64,000 nucleotides of DNA. Source: Dugong dugon (Eukaryota; Chordata; Mammalia; Sirenia; Dugongidae). Location of the stretch: NCBI GenBank assembly GCA_030035585.1, contig CM057481.1:54259128-54323127 (forward strand). The letters are read 5' to 3'. Each line of letters starts with the position of its first letter. Positions within the stretch are counted from its first letter, which is position 1. Made by a program: the position numbers and the translations under genes. The notes beneath the pieces were generated by a model that was given only the letters and a program-made list of their open reading frames with translations, did not search any database and was not told where the DNA came from. This document shows positions 44,867-56,009 of this stretch, one piece after another.

Positions 44867-45304
44867 AAAGAATCTCATTAATACTATTTCTGCATCTTTT
44901 AAAGAATGTTTGCTGAAGACGTTGTCCGTTATGCTTTTTAATAACTTAAATAAAAGTAGCTACTTAAATTCTACTTAGATTTTTTTTCCCTCATCATAAC
45001 TTATTTTATCAGATGGCACATCTTAACAATACATTATTTTCTCTTTTTCCTTTGGCTGCCAGGAAATCTCAGAGTTAAATTTTTTTCTAGTCCCCGTGCC
45101 CGTTTTTAGTCTAAAGTGGCTGATGAAACTATTTCTCTATTCCCACCATTCCCTTATCTGGTTCTTGTTCTTTCATCCTTTTTGATGGTTCCATTGAAAG
45201 TAGACACTGTTGAAAATGGAAAAAAAGCCCATTCAATACTACTTTATGTAAACAGCTTTCATTCATTGAACTCCCCTATACACAAGAGTTACCACCCATT
45301 TGTC
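44867..45304. other. Single-copy DNA, no gene seen
   Basis: AT-rich with pyrimidine tracts. No transposon or exon recognised. Confidence 0.4.
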
Positions 45305-45661
45305 AGTGTGGTGGCTTGCATGTTGCTATGATGCTAGAAGGCTATGTCACTGGTATTTCAAATACCAGCAGGGTCACCATGGTAGACAGGTTTCAGTGGA
45401 GCTTCCAGACTAAGGCAGACTTGGAAGTCCTGGCCATCTACTTCTAAAAAATCAGCCAATGAAAACCCTATGGATTACAAGAGAATATTGTCTGATATAG
45501 TGCTGGAAGATGAGCCCCCTAGGTTAGAATACCCTACAGAATGGTCTCAACAAGGGACTCAGATATGACAGTGATCATGAAGATGGCACAGGACCGGGCA
45601 CTATTTCGTTTTGTTGAGCATAGCGTCGCCATGAGTTAAAGCCGACTCAACAGCAACTAAC
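45305..45661 (+). mobile_element. Internally deleted RTE
   Basis: RTE 5' region ('gtggcttgcatgttgctatg', 'tcaaataccagcagggtcac', 'gatatagtgctggaagatga') is joined to the 3' end ('gtgatcatgaagatggcaca', 'gccgactcaacagcaactaa'). The coding region is missing. Confidence 0.82.
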
Positions 45662-45875
45662 CGAATATACCAGACGTTGCGCTAAGGCCTTCCGATGCAG
45701 CATCTCAATCCTCACAGCAACAGTGTCAGTTGTAGCATTTCCCTGTTTTGCAGAGAAGGAAAAATAAAACTTGAGGAGTCTGATACTTTCCAAGGTCACA
45801 GGGATCAAACTATGTTTGTCAGACTCCGAAGTCCCTGCTTTTAACTACTATCTTATCCCAGTCTCTGTACACTCC
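45662..45875 (-). mobile_element. MIR
   Basis: Antisense MIR order: 'agacgttgcgctaaggcctt', 'catctcaatcctcacagcaa', 'tttccaaggtcacagggatc' and 'tcagactccgaagtccctgc'. Confidence 0.7.
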
Positions 45876-46604
45876 CAGGTGCCTGAGTGTAATAATCACA
45901 AAACGTTAGGTGTGGTGGTGGGATTATTTGGAAGCGGAGAGAACTGAAGTCTAGATGATCCACTAAGATGTAGGGAATGGTGGAGGAAAAATACAGCCAT
46001 AACCATCAAGAGAAGTTAAATCTGAAGTACAGGTGATGGCAAGGGTGGACACACGGAGGGTTCAGAGCTTGCATACGCTTGTTGTACGTGCACTTATTTT
46101 GAAGACCAGCTGCCAGAGTTTGATGAAGGAGGGGCAGGTCAAGAGAACAATAAGGAGAAAGCTACATGGTACTCAGTCCTTTAATTAAAAGTAACAGTCA
46201 TGAGCAAGGGAGCTTTGGATTTTAAGAATCCAGGATCAACTCTGGTGAATGATTCAAAGCTTTGACCACTCAAGGTCTCTGAGTAAATTTCAAGCAGTGC
46301 AGAAGAGAACTAAACTAAAATCCATTTTCTGCTTGTGGCCATCTGTTCTTTGTGTGTGTGTGTGTGTTCATGTGTGCATGCGCACACGTGCACGCACATA
46401 TACTTTTGTCCAAAATTGATGGAAATGAATTTGAAATAAAACCTTTGAAGGGCTTATAGTCTTTCTATTTGAATAAATTCTTCAGAGTCTGTTTGGTGCC
46501 AAAGAGAAATTTTCAAGAGATCTGGAGTCTAAAAGTTCGACACATTTTACCAACTTTGGAAAATCAGGTCTCTTCTCTGGACTCAGTTGATCCATCAGAT
46601 GGGG
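45876..46604. other. Single-copy DNA with alternating purine-pyrimidine tract
   Basis: No gene or transposon recognised. At 46350-46403 a (TG)n run passes into 'catgcgcacacgtgcacgca', an alternating purine-pyrimidine tract of the kind that can form Z-DNA. Confidence 0.5.
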
Positions 46605-47035
46605 GTGTATCAGTCAGGGTCCTAGCAGGAAAAAGTTCTCTAACTGGGTAAATGAAGAGAGTTTCATAAAGGGGCTATTTATAAAAGCGTAAGCACACAT
46701 TAGGGAAACCAACGAGAGAGCACTGTACCACGGGGATTACGACCACGGGAAAGTGAGTCTTTACCACTCCTAGATCTGAAAATAAAAGGGGAGGGAGAAG
46801 TTTTGGACACCTGTGTCTTTAAAGAGTAGCTGTATAGAGAGGGCTGTCTGAAAGAAGCTGTAGCCGTGGAGGAATAAACCATAAAGGAAAAAAGACACAG
46901 GAATGAATAAAATACCCAGACCATTCTCCCTTCCCACCCTCTGATCTCATGAAAGTGGCCCCTTACCTTTGACCTAACACAGTCAGAAGGTAAAGGGCAA
47001 GGGAGCCAAGTGAAGGAGTCTTCAGTGGGCTACCT
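46605..47035 (+). repeat. Ancient retroelement end, class unresolved
   Basis: 'gtatcagtcagggtcctagc', 'agagtttcataaaggggcta', 'ggaaaccaacgagagagcac' and 'aggtaaagggcaagggagcc' match a common ancient mammalian repeat, probably an old L1 3' UTR. I cannot fix the family. Confidence 0.5.
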
Positions 47036-47062
47036 TGCTCTTTCTCATCACCCACATTTCAG

Positions 47063-47514
47063 TTTGTTGTACTGTGGTGGGTTGTGTGTTGCTATGATGC
47101 TGGAAGCTATGCCACCACTATTTCAAATACCAGCAGGGTTGCCCATGGTGAACAAGTTTCAGCAGAGCTTCCAGACTAAGACAGACTAGGAAGAATGGCC
47201 TGGTGAGCTACTTCCAAAAATTAACCAATGAAAACCTTATGGATCACAGAATATTGTCCAAGACATCAACTCACTTACTTTGGACGCATTATCAGGAGGG
47301 ACCAATCACTGGAGAAGGGCATCATATTTGGTAAAGTGGAGGGACAGCGAGGGCAAATGTCAGTGAGATGAAATGACACAATGGTTGCAACAATGGACTC
47401 AAGCATACCAACAGTCACGAAGATGGTGCAGGACTGGGCAACATTCTGTTCTGTTCTACGTAAGATCGCTATGAGTCAGAGCCAACTCAATGGTGAGTAA
47501 CAGCAACAATACTG
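47063..47514 (+). mobile_element. Internally deleted RTE, longer 3' part
   Basis: RTE 5' region ('ggttgtgtgttgctatgatg', 'cttccagactaagacagact') runs to 'attgtccaaga' and then jumps to 'cttactttggacgcattatc' near the RTE 3' coding end and tail. The junction differs from the copies at 24.4 and 45.3 kb. Confidence 0.82.
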
Positions 47515-47624
47515 CTTTCAGCTTGGAAAAGAATAGAAAATGAATCTGAATGAGTAAATAAGCAACATACCCAGCCATGGGGCAGGGAGGTGGGGCCAGG
47601 TTCTCTAGAAAGCCCCGCTCAGCT

Positions 47625-47700
47625 CTACTTTCTGATACAGTAGTGAGTAAAGCAGACAGGGTCCCTGCCCCTACGGTGTTTACATACTACTTCTAACACA
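47625..47700 (-). mobile_element. L2 3' end fragment
   Basis: 'gatacagtagtgagtaaagc' and 'agacagggtccctgccccta' are antisense L2 3' blocks. It is short. Confidence 0.5.
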
Positions 47701-48049
47701 GCCCAGACCTCAGTGCTGATGACTTCTTTAGACTGATAAAGGTTAGTGCTACTGTGAAACTCTTACTCTTTCTATTCGGTTTCCAGCATTGACTGTAAAT
47801 AGGATTTATTCTGGGAAATGGCTAGGTTTGAGGCTGTAGAACCTGGCAAAGGGCCATACAACAAAGAACCTTTCCTGCTATCCCAAGTCATTTGGAATAT
47901 AACCTGAGTACTGCTGGGAGACATCAAATAATTATGAGACTGACTCAATGACTACCACCGTGGATCTATTAGCACTAACTTAAGCATACTTCTCTATTAG
48001 ATCTCTTATACCTTTCTTTACCATTTTAGTAGTTTTTCAATTATACATG

Positions 48050-48530
48050 AAATTTCCAATTATAAAAATAACAGATTCACAGTACAAAATGTAGAACAAA
48101 AAATTTTTAAGAAAAAAAAATCAACCATAGGGCCATCACCCCCTATCCTATTAGCATTTTTGTGTCCATCCTTCCAGTAACATATATATATGTAAACTAT
48201 GTTAAAGTATATCTTATAAAATTTTATATCCAAATTGTTTTACTTAGCATTATTATAACACATACATTTTCCATTTCGTTGAATAGTATTTTAAGTAATG
48301 ATTTTTATTGGCCAACAATATTTTATTATATGGTTCCATTTCCCTATCGATGTCTATTCATATAATTTTAAAGTTTTCACTACTTAAAACATGCTTCAAT
48401 GCACATACAGCTTTGACTGCATAGTTTCTTTTTACATTCTATAAATTTCCAATAGTGTGAGAGCTGGGTTAGAGCATATGAATATTTTAAAAGATTGTGC
48501 TAGTCAGTACTCTCCATTTGCAATTGATAA
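48050..48530 (-). mobile_element. Ancient L1 fragment
   Basis: Antisense old L1 order: 'tcaaccatagggccatcacc', 'tttgtgtccatccttccagt', 'acacatacattttccatttc' and 'gggttagagcatatgaatat'. No open frame. Confidence 0.5.
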
Positions 48531-48658
48531 AATTTTAGCTCAAAGCAACTTAAAAATGAGTCTCTACTGTCTCTTATATAGTCTAGGAATTGAGTTACCT
48601 TCAATTATGGCTGAATTCAAGGGTTATAACAATGTCAGTAAGTCAGTCTTTCTCTCTC

Positions 48659-48714
48659 CATATACATGTGTATGTGTATATGTATACATATATACACACA
48701 TACATATAGATAGC
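48659..48714. repeat. TA/TG/CA microsatellite
   Basis: Imperfect alternating tract: 'atacatgtgtatgtgtatat', then 'gtatacatatatacacacat'. It is partly self-complementary. An AfroSINE begins right after it. Confidence 0.8.
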
Positions 48715-48880
48715 TGGGAAACCCTGGTGGCATGGTGGTTTAGAGCCAGTGGCTGCTAACCAAACAGGTTGGCAGTTCGAATCCACCAGGCACTCCTTGG
48801 AAACCCTATGGGGCATTTCTACTCTGTCCTATAGGGTTGCTATGAGTTGGAATTGACTCAACGGCAACGGTTTGGTTTTG
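48715..48880 (+). mobile_element. AfroSINE, short form, well preserved B box
   Basis: Head 'aaccctggtggcatggtggt', intact B box 'ggcagttcgaatccacc', 45-bp middle absent, tail 'acggcaacggtttggttttg'. T/A-rich flanks hide the duplication. Confidence 0.92.
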
Positions 48881-49290
48881 TTTATATATGTATATCTCAT
48901 AGTTGAGGATAGGCCTGCATCTATACCCGAGTCACGGACCCAGCATGCTCATTCTATATCTGTTTATTACACAGCAAATGGCAAGAATAGCCCAGACTCA
49001 TCCTCAGCCCTTTCATTTGTGTGTTTGCAATGCCTTTAAAATTACGAATTATCATTTCATAGACATTCATATTATAAAAAAAAGTATCTGTAAACTGCCC
49101 AATTTACTTTTTATTCTTTACTTATCTTTTAAATTCCTGTCACTTTCTTTTAATGACATACCTCAGGATTCCATTACCAAAGGACTGGTTTTAAAACTTC
49201 ACTTGGGCACTGTTTTTCATTTTAAACCATGCACCTTTAACTGGTCTACAGCTTTCGTCTGCCTTCTCTCTTCCTCAAGCTGGTCCTCCG
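48881..49290. other. Single-copy DNA, no gene seen
   Basis: No transposon or exon recognised. Confidence 0.4.
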
Positions 49291-49548
49291 TTCAAGAGCT
49301 TTGAACCAGTTCCATTCCAGTTCGAACCCCTGCTAAGAATTTGCATTTCGAACAAGTTCCCGGGCAATGCTGATGATGCCGGTTAGGGACCAATTCTGAG
49401 AGCCACTAGTAGAGCAGTGGTCCTCAGAATTCATTATACCCAAGAATCGCCTGGGAATCTCACTAAAATGTAAATTCTGATATCTGGGGTGGAAACGCAA
49501 ATTCTTAGCAGGGTTCAAACTGGAATGAACCGGTTTGAAGCCCTGCTC
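49291..49548. mobile_element. Palindromic pair of MER5-like hAT ends
   Basis: Outer arms 'attccagttcgaacccctgc' (left) and 'gcagggttcaaactggaatg' (right) are inverted copies about 50 bp long. The centre has facing terminal repeats 'ctgagagccact' and 'agtggtcctcag'. Between them lie MER5-like 'atttgcatttcgaacaagtt' and 'caagaatcgcctgggaatct'. Confidence 0.65.
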
Positions 49549-49574
49549 CACTCATTCCAAAAATTCTATTATAA

Positions 49575-49965
49575 AATTGTAGGAAACCACCTTAATGTTC
49601 ATCAATCCACTGCTGGTCAAATACACAATTGCATATCGGTAATAGGAACAACAGGAAACCATTAAAAGGAAATGCTAGAGTGTAAACAAAAGAAAAAGAC
49701 CACTGCATATAATATGCTTTCATTTTTTAAATTAAAAAATAAATTAATGGGGAAGACAGGCTATGCATGCTCAAATAATGTCTATAATAATACATAGAAA
49801 CTACCAACAGTTTAACAACTATAGACAGGGGATTTGATGTCTCTGTAGAGATGCCATGGTTAAAGGAAGACAGGACTTCTATTTTTCACTTTATCATAGC
49901 TAGAAAAAGGCTATCTTTTTGTACCAGTGTGATAAACCTAAGCAATAAACTTCTTGGCAATCTCT
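49575..49965 (+). mobile_element. Ancient L1 3' region
   Basis: 'taatgttcatcaatccactg', 'ggaaaccattaaaaggaaat', 'accaacagtttaacaactat' and 'tttttcactttatcatagct' follow an old L1 3' end. Diverged, no frame. Confidence 0.5.
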
Positions 49966-50894
49966 GACTTCATAGAGGAAAATTGCTTGCCACTTTTCAG
50001 TTTTAAAGTCTAACTACCTCTGCTACCCTTCTCCCCCATTAGGGAAAAGACACTTGTATTTATTGTTCCAAAAGCTTTCTAAGTGAAAAGTAATTTTCCC
50101 CGAAGTTGAGTGGAAGCAAAGCCTGAAAGAATGTCTATTTTTTTTCTTTTGTATCCTTTGTATCTAAGATAGATTATATTAGTTCAGTTCGTACTCACAT
50201 CTGTTTATAATAATGTAAAAACTTGTACAAAACAAAATAATAATTGAGAATAATTGCATAGACTGAATAAAAACAAGCAATTTTAGAATGTTTGGGATTG
50301 AGCTTTTTTTAAAAAAAGATTCTTTTAAGTAGTCTTAAAATATGACTTTAATTTATCCATTAAATTCAACAGAATTCAAATACAGACTTCACAGCTGTTA
50401 AAATCATGTAATTGACACTAACGTTTGATCATTACTGTTTAGCATACAACTTTTTGGTAGTTGGAAACTTTTTTTGTTATGTACAATTACGAAAAAAATT
50501 GATGCTCTGAAAAGAACGTAAAAATGTAAATATGACTACTAAATAAGTAATTTGAATAAAATGATACAGATTCATAATTAATCTTGTCTCTGCATTTGCT
50601 AACCCTTTTTTTATTCTACTGAACTAGATGTATTTGCCTGGGACCATAACAGAAAAGTTCTGTGTTTTTGTTTTAAGAAGTGATTATGGATACTTAACAT
50701 ATTTAAACATTTTTATCTTCCAGGACAAATTTTTTTTTTTTTTTGCATGCTTGGGTTTATTGGTGCAAGAGATTTGAACTTCTCCACCTGGGTTATGACA
50801 TAGTTTTGTTCAGTGTTTGTTAAACATTCTGAGTTCTAGGTTTGGATGAAACATTTTCAATGTGGAAACAAGGTGCACAGGTAGTCCTTGCCCT
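49966..50894. other. AT-rich DNA, no gene seen
   Basis: No clear transposon. A T-run lies at about 50728-50744. Confidence 0.4.
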
Positions 50895-51745
50895 CTGCCA
50901 CCTAAAGCAGCAAGACCACTGTCCCTTTATTCATTCTGCTCCTTCCACACTGATCTCCCCACGGATCACCAGGTACACCCTTGTCTCTGAAATCTTTGCA
51001 TTTGCCGTTCCCTGTGAATGAAATGCGCTTCCCCCAATCCACTTGGCTCACTTTACTTTTTCATTCAAGTCTTTTTCTAAAGGCACCTTCTCAGGGAGAC
51101 CTCCCCTGCCACTCTTTCTAAAATGTTATGGCTCCGTTTTTGTGCTGTGTTTTTCCTCTGCTACACTTACCACAACTAAAATACTTCTTATTACTGTCTA
51201 TTGCATAAACCAGAGTGCTAACTCCATGAGAGTTTCTGTTGGTTTTGTTCACTGCACAAAATCTGGAATGGCTCCTGGCACACAGTAGGTATATTAGCTT
51301 CCTAACGCTGCCGTAACACAACACAACGAACTGGGTGACTTAGAAGAACAGAAATATACTGCCTTACACTTCTGGAAGCTAGGAGTCCGAAATAAGGGTG
51401 TTGACCATGTTTATTCCTTCTGAGGGCTCCAAGAGAATCTCTTCCATGCCCCTCTCCTAAGCTTGTGATGACAGCCAGCAACCTTGGCATTCTCTGGTTT
51501 ATAGATACATCTTTACATAGCTGTCATCTCTCTGTGTATCTTCATGTCTGTTCACTTTTGTAAGACATCACTCAGATGGGATTAGGACCCCACAACTCCA
51601 GTATGTCTGCATAGTAACTAATCACATTTTCAAAGACCCTATTTCCAAACAAGGTCATGTTCATAGTCATCAGGTTTAGGACTTCAACATACATTTTTTA
51701 GGTACACAATTCAATCCATAACGGTAGGTGTTCAAAAAATATGTT
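50895..51745 (+). mobile_element. L2 3' region with nested LTR-like element
   Basis: L2 blocks in order: 'gcatttgccgttccctgtga', 'ggcaccttctcagggagacc', 'ctggcacacagtaggt'. After the insertion at 51293-51725 it resumes 'taggtgttcaaaaaatatg'. No L2 frame is intact. Confidence 0.8.
51293..51725 (+). mobile_element. About 430-bp LTR-like repeat inserted in L2
   Basis: Blocks 'cctaacgctgccgtaacaca', 'cacttctggaagctaggagt', 'gggattaggaccccacaact' and 'cacaattcaatccataacg' are of a very common mammalian repeat. Duplicated 'gtaggt' at both sides marks the insertion. Class (LTR or old L1 end) is not settled. Confidence 0.55.
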
Positions 51746-52485
51746 TTTAATAAAAGGCAATACAGTGCCTGCATGGAAAAACCAGCTGGAGCCAAACAGC
51801 TACTTCATATAAATGGGGCACATGTCCTTCAGTTTACCATGGGTGTCACCGTTCCTATTACCAGGCCCACTTCGTTGATTTATGTTGCTCTCTTGGCCTC
51901 ACTTAAATTTTGAGATCATAACCCTTGAATCACGCTTCTAACCTATCATCTCTCTAACCTACCTAAGTGAACAACTTATCTCAATAATACATTTGATAAG
52001 TATTACTATAATAGCCTATATCCTCCATAGAGGTTCCCGTGCCCCATGGGGAAAAAAAGGTCATACATTGATACAAATAAGATAAAATCTGTGAAAGGTT
52101 TATGGGACACTGGTATGCCACATCGTATCCCTGAGCAAAATCACAGCATATGATACTTATATTTTAAGCCTGAGTAATATATTGGGTAAGAATTCCACCC
52201 AGACTATGTGTACTACCATTTCAAAAATAATCTTAAGTTTTCAAACCCCTTCTATTTTGTTCAATTTCACCAAGTAACAGGTTTTGGACATACATCAGTT
52301 ACACATGACTCATAACTTTATTGAAGCTTTCCAGATCTGCACAAGCTGAAGTCAAATTGCAGTTCTAGAGGGAGCCGAGAACCAAAAGATTTAATTAAGA
52401 AGAGAGATATCTCTCTCTAAAGCAACACCTCAGCTATGCAGAAAGTTGTTTTGGAAATGCTGGTTAAGGAAATAGAATTGGGCAC
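51746..52485. other. Single-copy DNA, no gene seen
   Basis: No transposon or exon recognised. Confidence 0.4.
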
Positions 52486-52489
52486 ACTG

Positions 52490-53035
52490 TATCAATCAAC
52501 TACTGCCACAGTGACACTGTGTAACAGACTACCTCAGACTTCAATGCCAAACAATAAGCATTTATTTCCTGCTTGCATGTCTACTGGCGGTGCCAATGAG
52601 TAAGGGCTCCACTACTAACTGAAAGATTGGTGGTTCAAACCCACCCAGAGGCACCGCAGAAGAAAGGCCTGGTGATCTGCTTCCACAAAGGCACAGCCTT
52701 GAAAACCCTACGGGGTATAGTTCTACTCTGCACACATGGCATTGCCATGAGTCGGAATCGACTCGATGGTAACTGGTGCGTGTCTATGAGTCAGCTGCAG
52801 TTTGGCTGGTCTAGGCTGGCAGAGTAGACCTTGTCGCAAAGCTGCAGGTTGGGTCCAGGTCAGCTCCACATGTCCCTCATCCTCCTTGGACCACCAACTA
52901 TCTAGGTATTTTTGTCTCAATGCAAAAGGCAGGGGCATAAGAAGGCAAGCTCGAATTTGAAAATAGATTGTTATCATCATATTCACTAACTTGGCCAAGT
53001 TAAGTGACATAACTAAGTCAGAAAAGGTGGTGGGG
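52490..53035 (+). repeat. Ancient retroelement end split by AfroSINE
   Basis: Before the SINE: 'caactactgccacagtgaca' and 'ataagcatttatttcctgct'. After it: 'ggtcagctccacatgtccct' and 'cataagaaggcaagctcgaa'. They read on as one common ancient repeat end. Family uncertain. Confidence 0.5.
52598..52776 (+). mobile_element. AfroSINE, long subfamily
   Basis: Short head, B-box-like 'ggtggttcaaaccca', middle 'gaagaaaggcctggtgatct', tail 'catgagtcggaatcgactcg'. The A-box part is shortened. Confidence 0.88.
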
Positions 53036-53195
53036 GGGAACAGGGAAAACACTGCACCGTCATGAGTCTATGGCAAAGATATGCATATAAAATACTATTT
53101 TGGGGGAGTAAAAAATACAGACCAGTAGTTTAATCTAATACATATGCACTATTCTGCAAGCAGAGATCTGTATATGTATAACTTAGGGAAGCATA

Positions 53196-53364
53196 AAAAA
53201 CAAAAACAAAAAACCCACTGCTGTCGAGTTGATTCCGACTCATAGCGACCCTATGGGACAGAGTAGAACTGCCCCATAGGGTTTCCAAGGAGCAGCTGAT
53301 GGATTAGAACTGCCAACCTTTTGTTTAGCAGCCAAACTCTTAACCCTTGTACCACCATGGCTCC
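53196..53364 (-). mobile_element. AfroSINE, short form, perfect target duplication
   Basis: Antisense copy from an A/C-rich start to 'ccttgtaccaccatggctcc'. Perfect 12-bp duplications 'tagggaagcata' lie at 53184-53195 and 53365-53376. The RTE-like tail 'gactcatagcgaccctatgg' is well kept. Confidence 0.95.
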
Positions 53365-53376
53365 TAGGGAAGCATA

Positions 53377-55595
53377 GTCAGATAAAATAAAATTCAGGTG
53401 ATGCCCAACAAGGCAAACTAACAACACAGAGTATGGAGACTGGAGACCGTGGTAGATCACTGTACCTCCTGGCCGTTAAGTTCTGAGAACTCAGATGTTA
53501 GAATTCAAACTCTACAAAGCCCTGGCATCTCAAAATCTTGAGACAGCAATAGCCAGAATCTGAGAAGTCACTTTGTCTCCAAAGATGTGGGCAGAAACCA
53601 CCTTTTTGCAATTTCTCTGATGGAATTACAATTAACCACAGGTTTGCTGTGCAAGAAGGCTCCACTGGACATTACAAGTTTGCCTTAATGAATACAATTC
53701 GATAGTGTACAGCACATTCTCTAAGTCTCTCTGGAAAGGTATTTAAGAGTTGCTTTTACAAAATACTACTTTTAATCAAACCACAGCAGAACATGTCATT
53801 TTTTAATAGTTTATCTTTCTCTAAATAGATTAAATTTTATTGAAGATCACCTTTTTTTTTCAGTCAAATGTGCTACATAGTTTTGATGAAGCCTTTTTAC
53901 TATTTGACAATTTGCCCATTAAACCTGGCTTCCACTGGAAAGAACTGTGTGCTGAAGAAGAAATACATACGTTTATGTCTATAAATCCAAAGGGAACACA
54001 ATATTTTCTAGGTCCCAAATTGCAAGATGCTTCCAGGACAAACAAAGGAATTGCCAGTGGAAACTCTGGATATTAGTATTTGAAGGTTCTGGGGAAGCTG
54101 GAAATTTTTGTGTTATAAAAGCACTCAGTAATTCAAAATTACACACATTCACAGAACAAACCTTTGCCAAACTGGCTGCTCAGAGATTATTTTTCCACCC
54201 AAATAGTCTAATGGTTTTTTAAAGCATTAGTTGAAAATATTTACCTACAAGCTCAAAGGAACATCGTAGAGATGATTGAAATTAGGTTGGAAATTATTCT
54301 GAATTCTTTAAACAATGATTCATCCTGAAGAAAAATACAAAATGTTGTCTTGTCAAGAACAATAAAAAATGAAACATAGGGTGTGGCTTCCCCATTCCTA
54401 AAAAATGCCATTGACAGCAATAAAGTTACAAGTAGTTTAAAAACTATGTACTAACAGAGTAACATTAATTAATAAGAGGAGAGATATTTAGTGCTTTAGC
54501 TACCCGGGATGAGAAAAATTAAGAGGCCCAACTCAAGAAGCTGAGAGAAAGTGTTAAAACTCCAAATCACTCAAAATATTTATTGAACAGAGAAGAATAA
54601 TTAACAACAGATTGAAAAACAAATCCCCTGGCTTAAACCGCTAAATAGAAGAAGGGACATAAAATTTACACAACCTGACCACTCCTGTGGTTTACAAACA
54701 ATAATTTAATGAACAACTTCAAGTCAGAAGTTCTCTCTAGATTTGAAAGCCAAATAGCTGAACATCAGCAAGACTACTGGATCTAATTATGTGCTATAGC
54801 ATAAGCCACTCGGTGTTCTGTTCTTTTTTTGCCAGAAAATGCCCTTGCCCCCTCAAGAATTTTTTTTATTAGAGTTAGCAAATAAAGGAATCTCAGTTCT
54901 TGATTTTATGACCACTGGCATCAGCAGTTGCAATTTGAAATAACTACTGTATCTTAGCAACTCTAATCTTAACAAAATAAATACAGCTAGGAGAAAACAG
55001 GCTTCGTGCCACACCAGTGTCCCATCAACATCCAAAAAAGGGAAAAGGGGGGAAATAAAAGGAGGATGACTCTCCTTGTGCTGGTACTGTGGACTTGGCA
55101 GCTCTCCCACGACCAAAAACATTACATTCCTTTCCATTTTCACAGCAGGGGCACCTGCCATGATATATTTTCGGAAAAAGTTCACTCAGAACTAAAGGCG
55201 AAGACGTGAAGAAGGGAGGAAAAGGGATGATTAATCAAAAGAGGAGGATGTAAGGGGAAAGACTGAAATGTTAAATTATTTTCTACTTTTTTTTTCCTCC
55301 TGTGCCATGAAGACCACAACATGGAGGCATCCGGTAATTGTCTCTGAGATTGCATCCAAACCATTGCTTACAACTGCACAGCAGGCTAAGTTCCTTCCCT
55401 TCGGCACTAAAGCCTGAGGTGGCCCTAAAATGATGACTGAGAATGAATGAATGAAATCAGTTCTGTCCTCTGAAATTGGTTAGGAAATATTGGAGACACA
55501 AGCTCTTGAAACCCCTCCACGTAAAATGTCTCTGACATAGAATTCAATCCTTGTCCAACCTTGGTCCAAACGCACACAAGTGTGAAGTCAACCTT
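53377..55595. other. Single-copy DNA, no firm gene
   Basis: No transposon recognised. A pyrimidine tract followed by 'cag' at about 53850-53863 precedes a 78-codon frame, but no homology or donor site supports an exon. The rest is AT-rich. Confidence 0.4.
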
Positions 55596-55599
55596 ACAC

Positions 55600-55830
55600 T
55601 ATGCAACTCAGAAGAAAGTTCAGGGACTTTGGGGCTAGCGGGACTTCAGTAAGAAACTTCTACCCCAGCATTTCCCAGCTCTGTGAGCTTGTAATATTAC
55701 ATTTAACATCTCTGAGCTTCAGTTTCCTACTTCTGCAAAATGGGATAAAACTCCCTAGAAGAAAAGACGACTCTGAAGTTAATTGGGAGAATGTATGTAA
55801 AGCTACCTGCGCATTTCCTGGTCAACAAAG
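55600..55830 (+). mobile_element. MIR
   Basis: Sense MIR: 'ccagctctgtgagcttgtaa', 'tgagcttcagtttcctactt', 'ctgcaaaatgggataaaact' and 'gggagaatgtatgtaaagct'. Collinear and fairly well kept. Confidence 0.82.
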
Positions 55831-56009
55831 TCAGCTCACATCCCTTCTCTTATTTCCTTTCACCTGAGTCATACAGGCCTCCGTCAGCAAACATGTCACA
55901 TAGAGCAGTCTACTCAATACCATCCTGTTTTATACTAAGCAGGTTTATCACCACTCCCCAGGATGTTGAGTTGTTGGGTTCTTTGGGTCATTAACTCTTG
56001 AATCGGTTA

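Noticed and set aside
48715-48880. A possible tRNA gene (intact B box, A-box-like start)
   Set aside because: It is the tRNA-derived head of an AfroSINE with the RTE-like tail attached. It cannot fold as a full tRNA.
53840-54076. A 78-codon frame after a pyrimidine tract and 'cag', resembling an internal exon
   Set aside because: No domain, no clear donor site and no neighbouring exon. One splice-like site in 64 kb is expected by chance.
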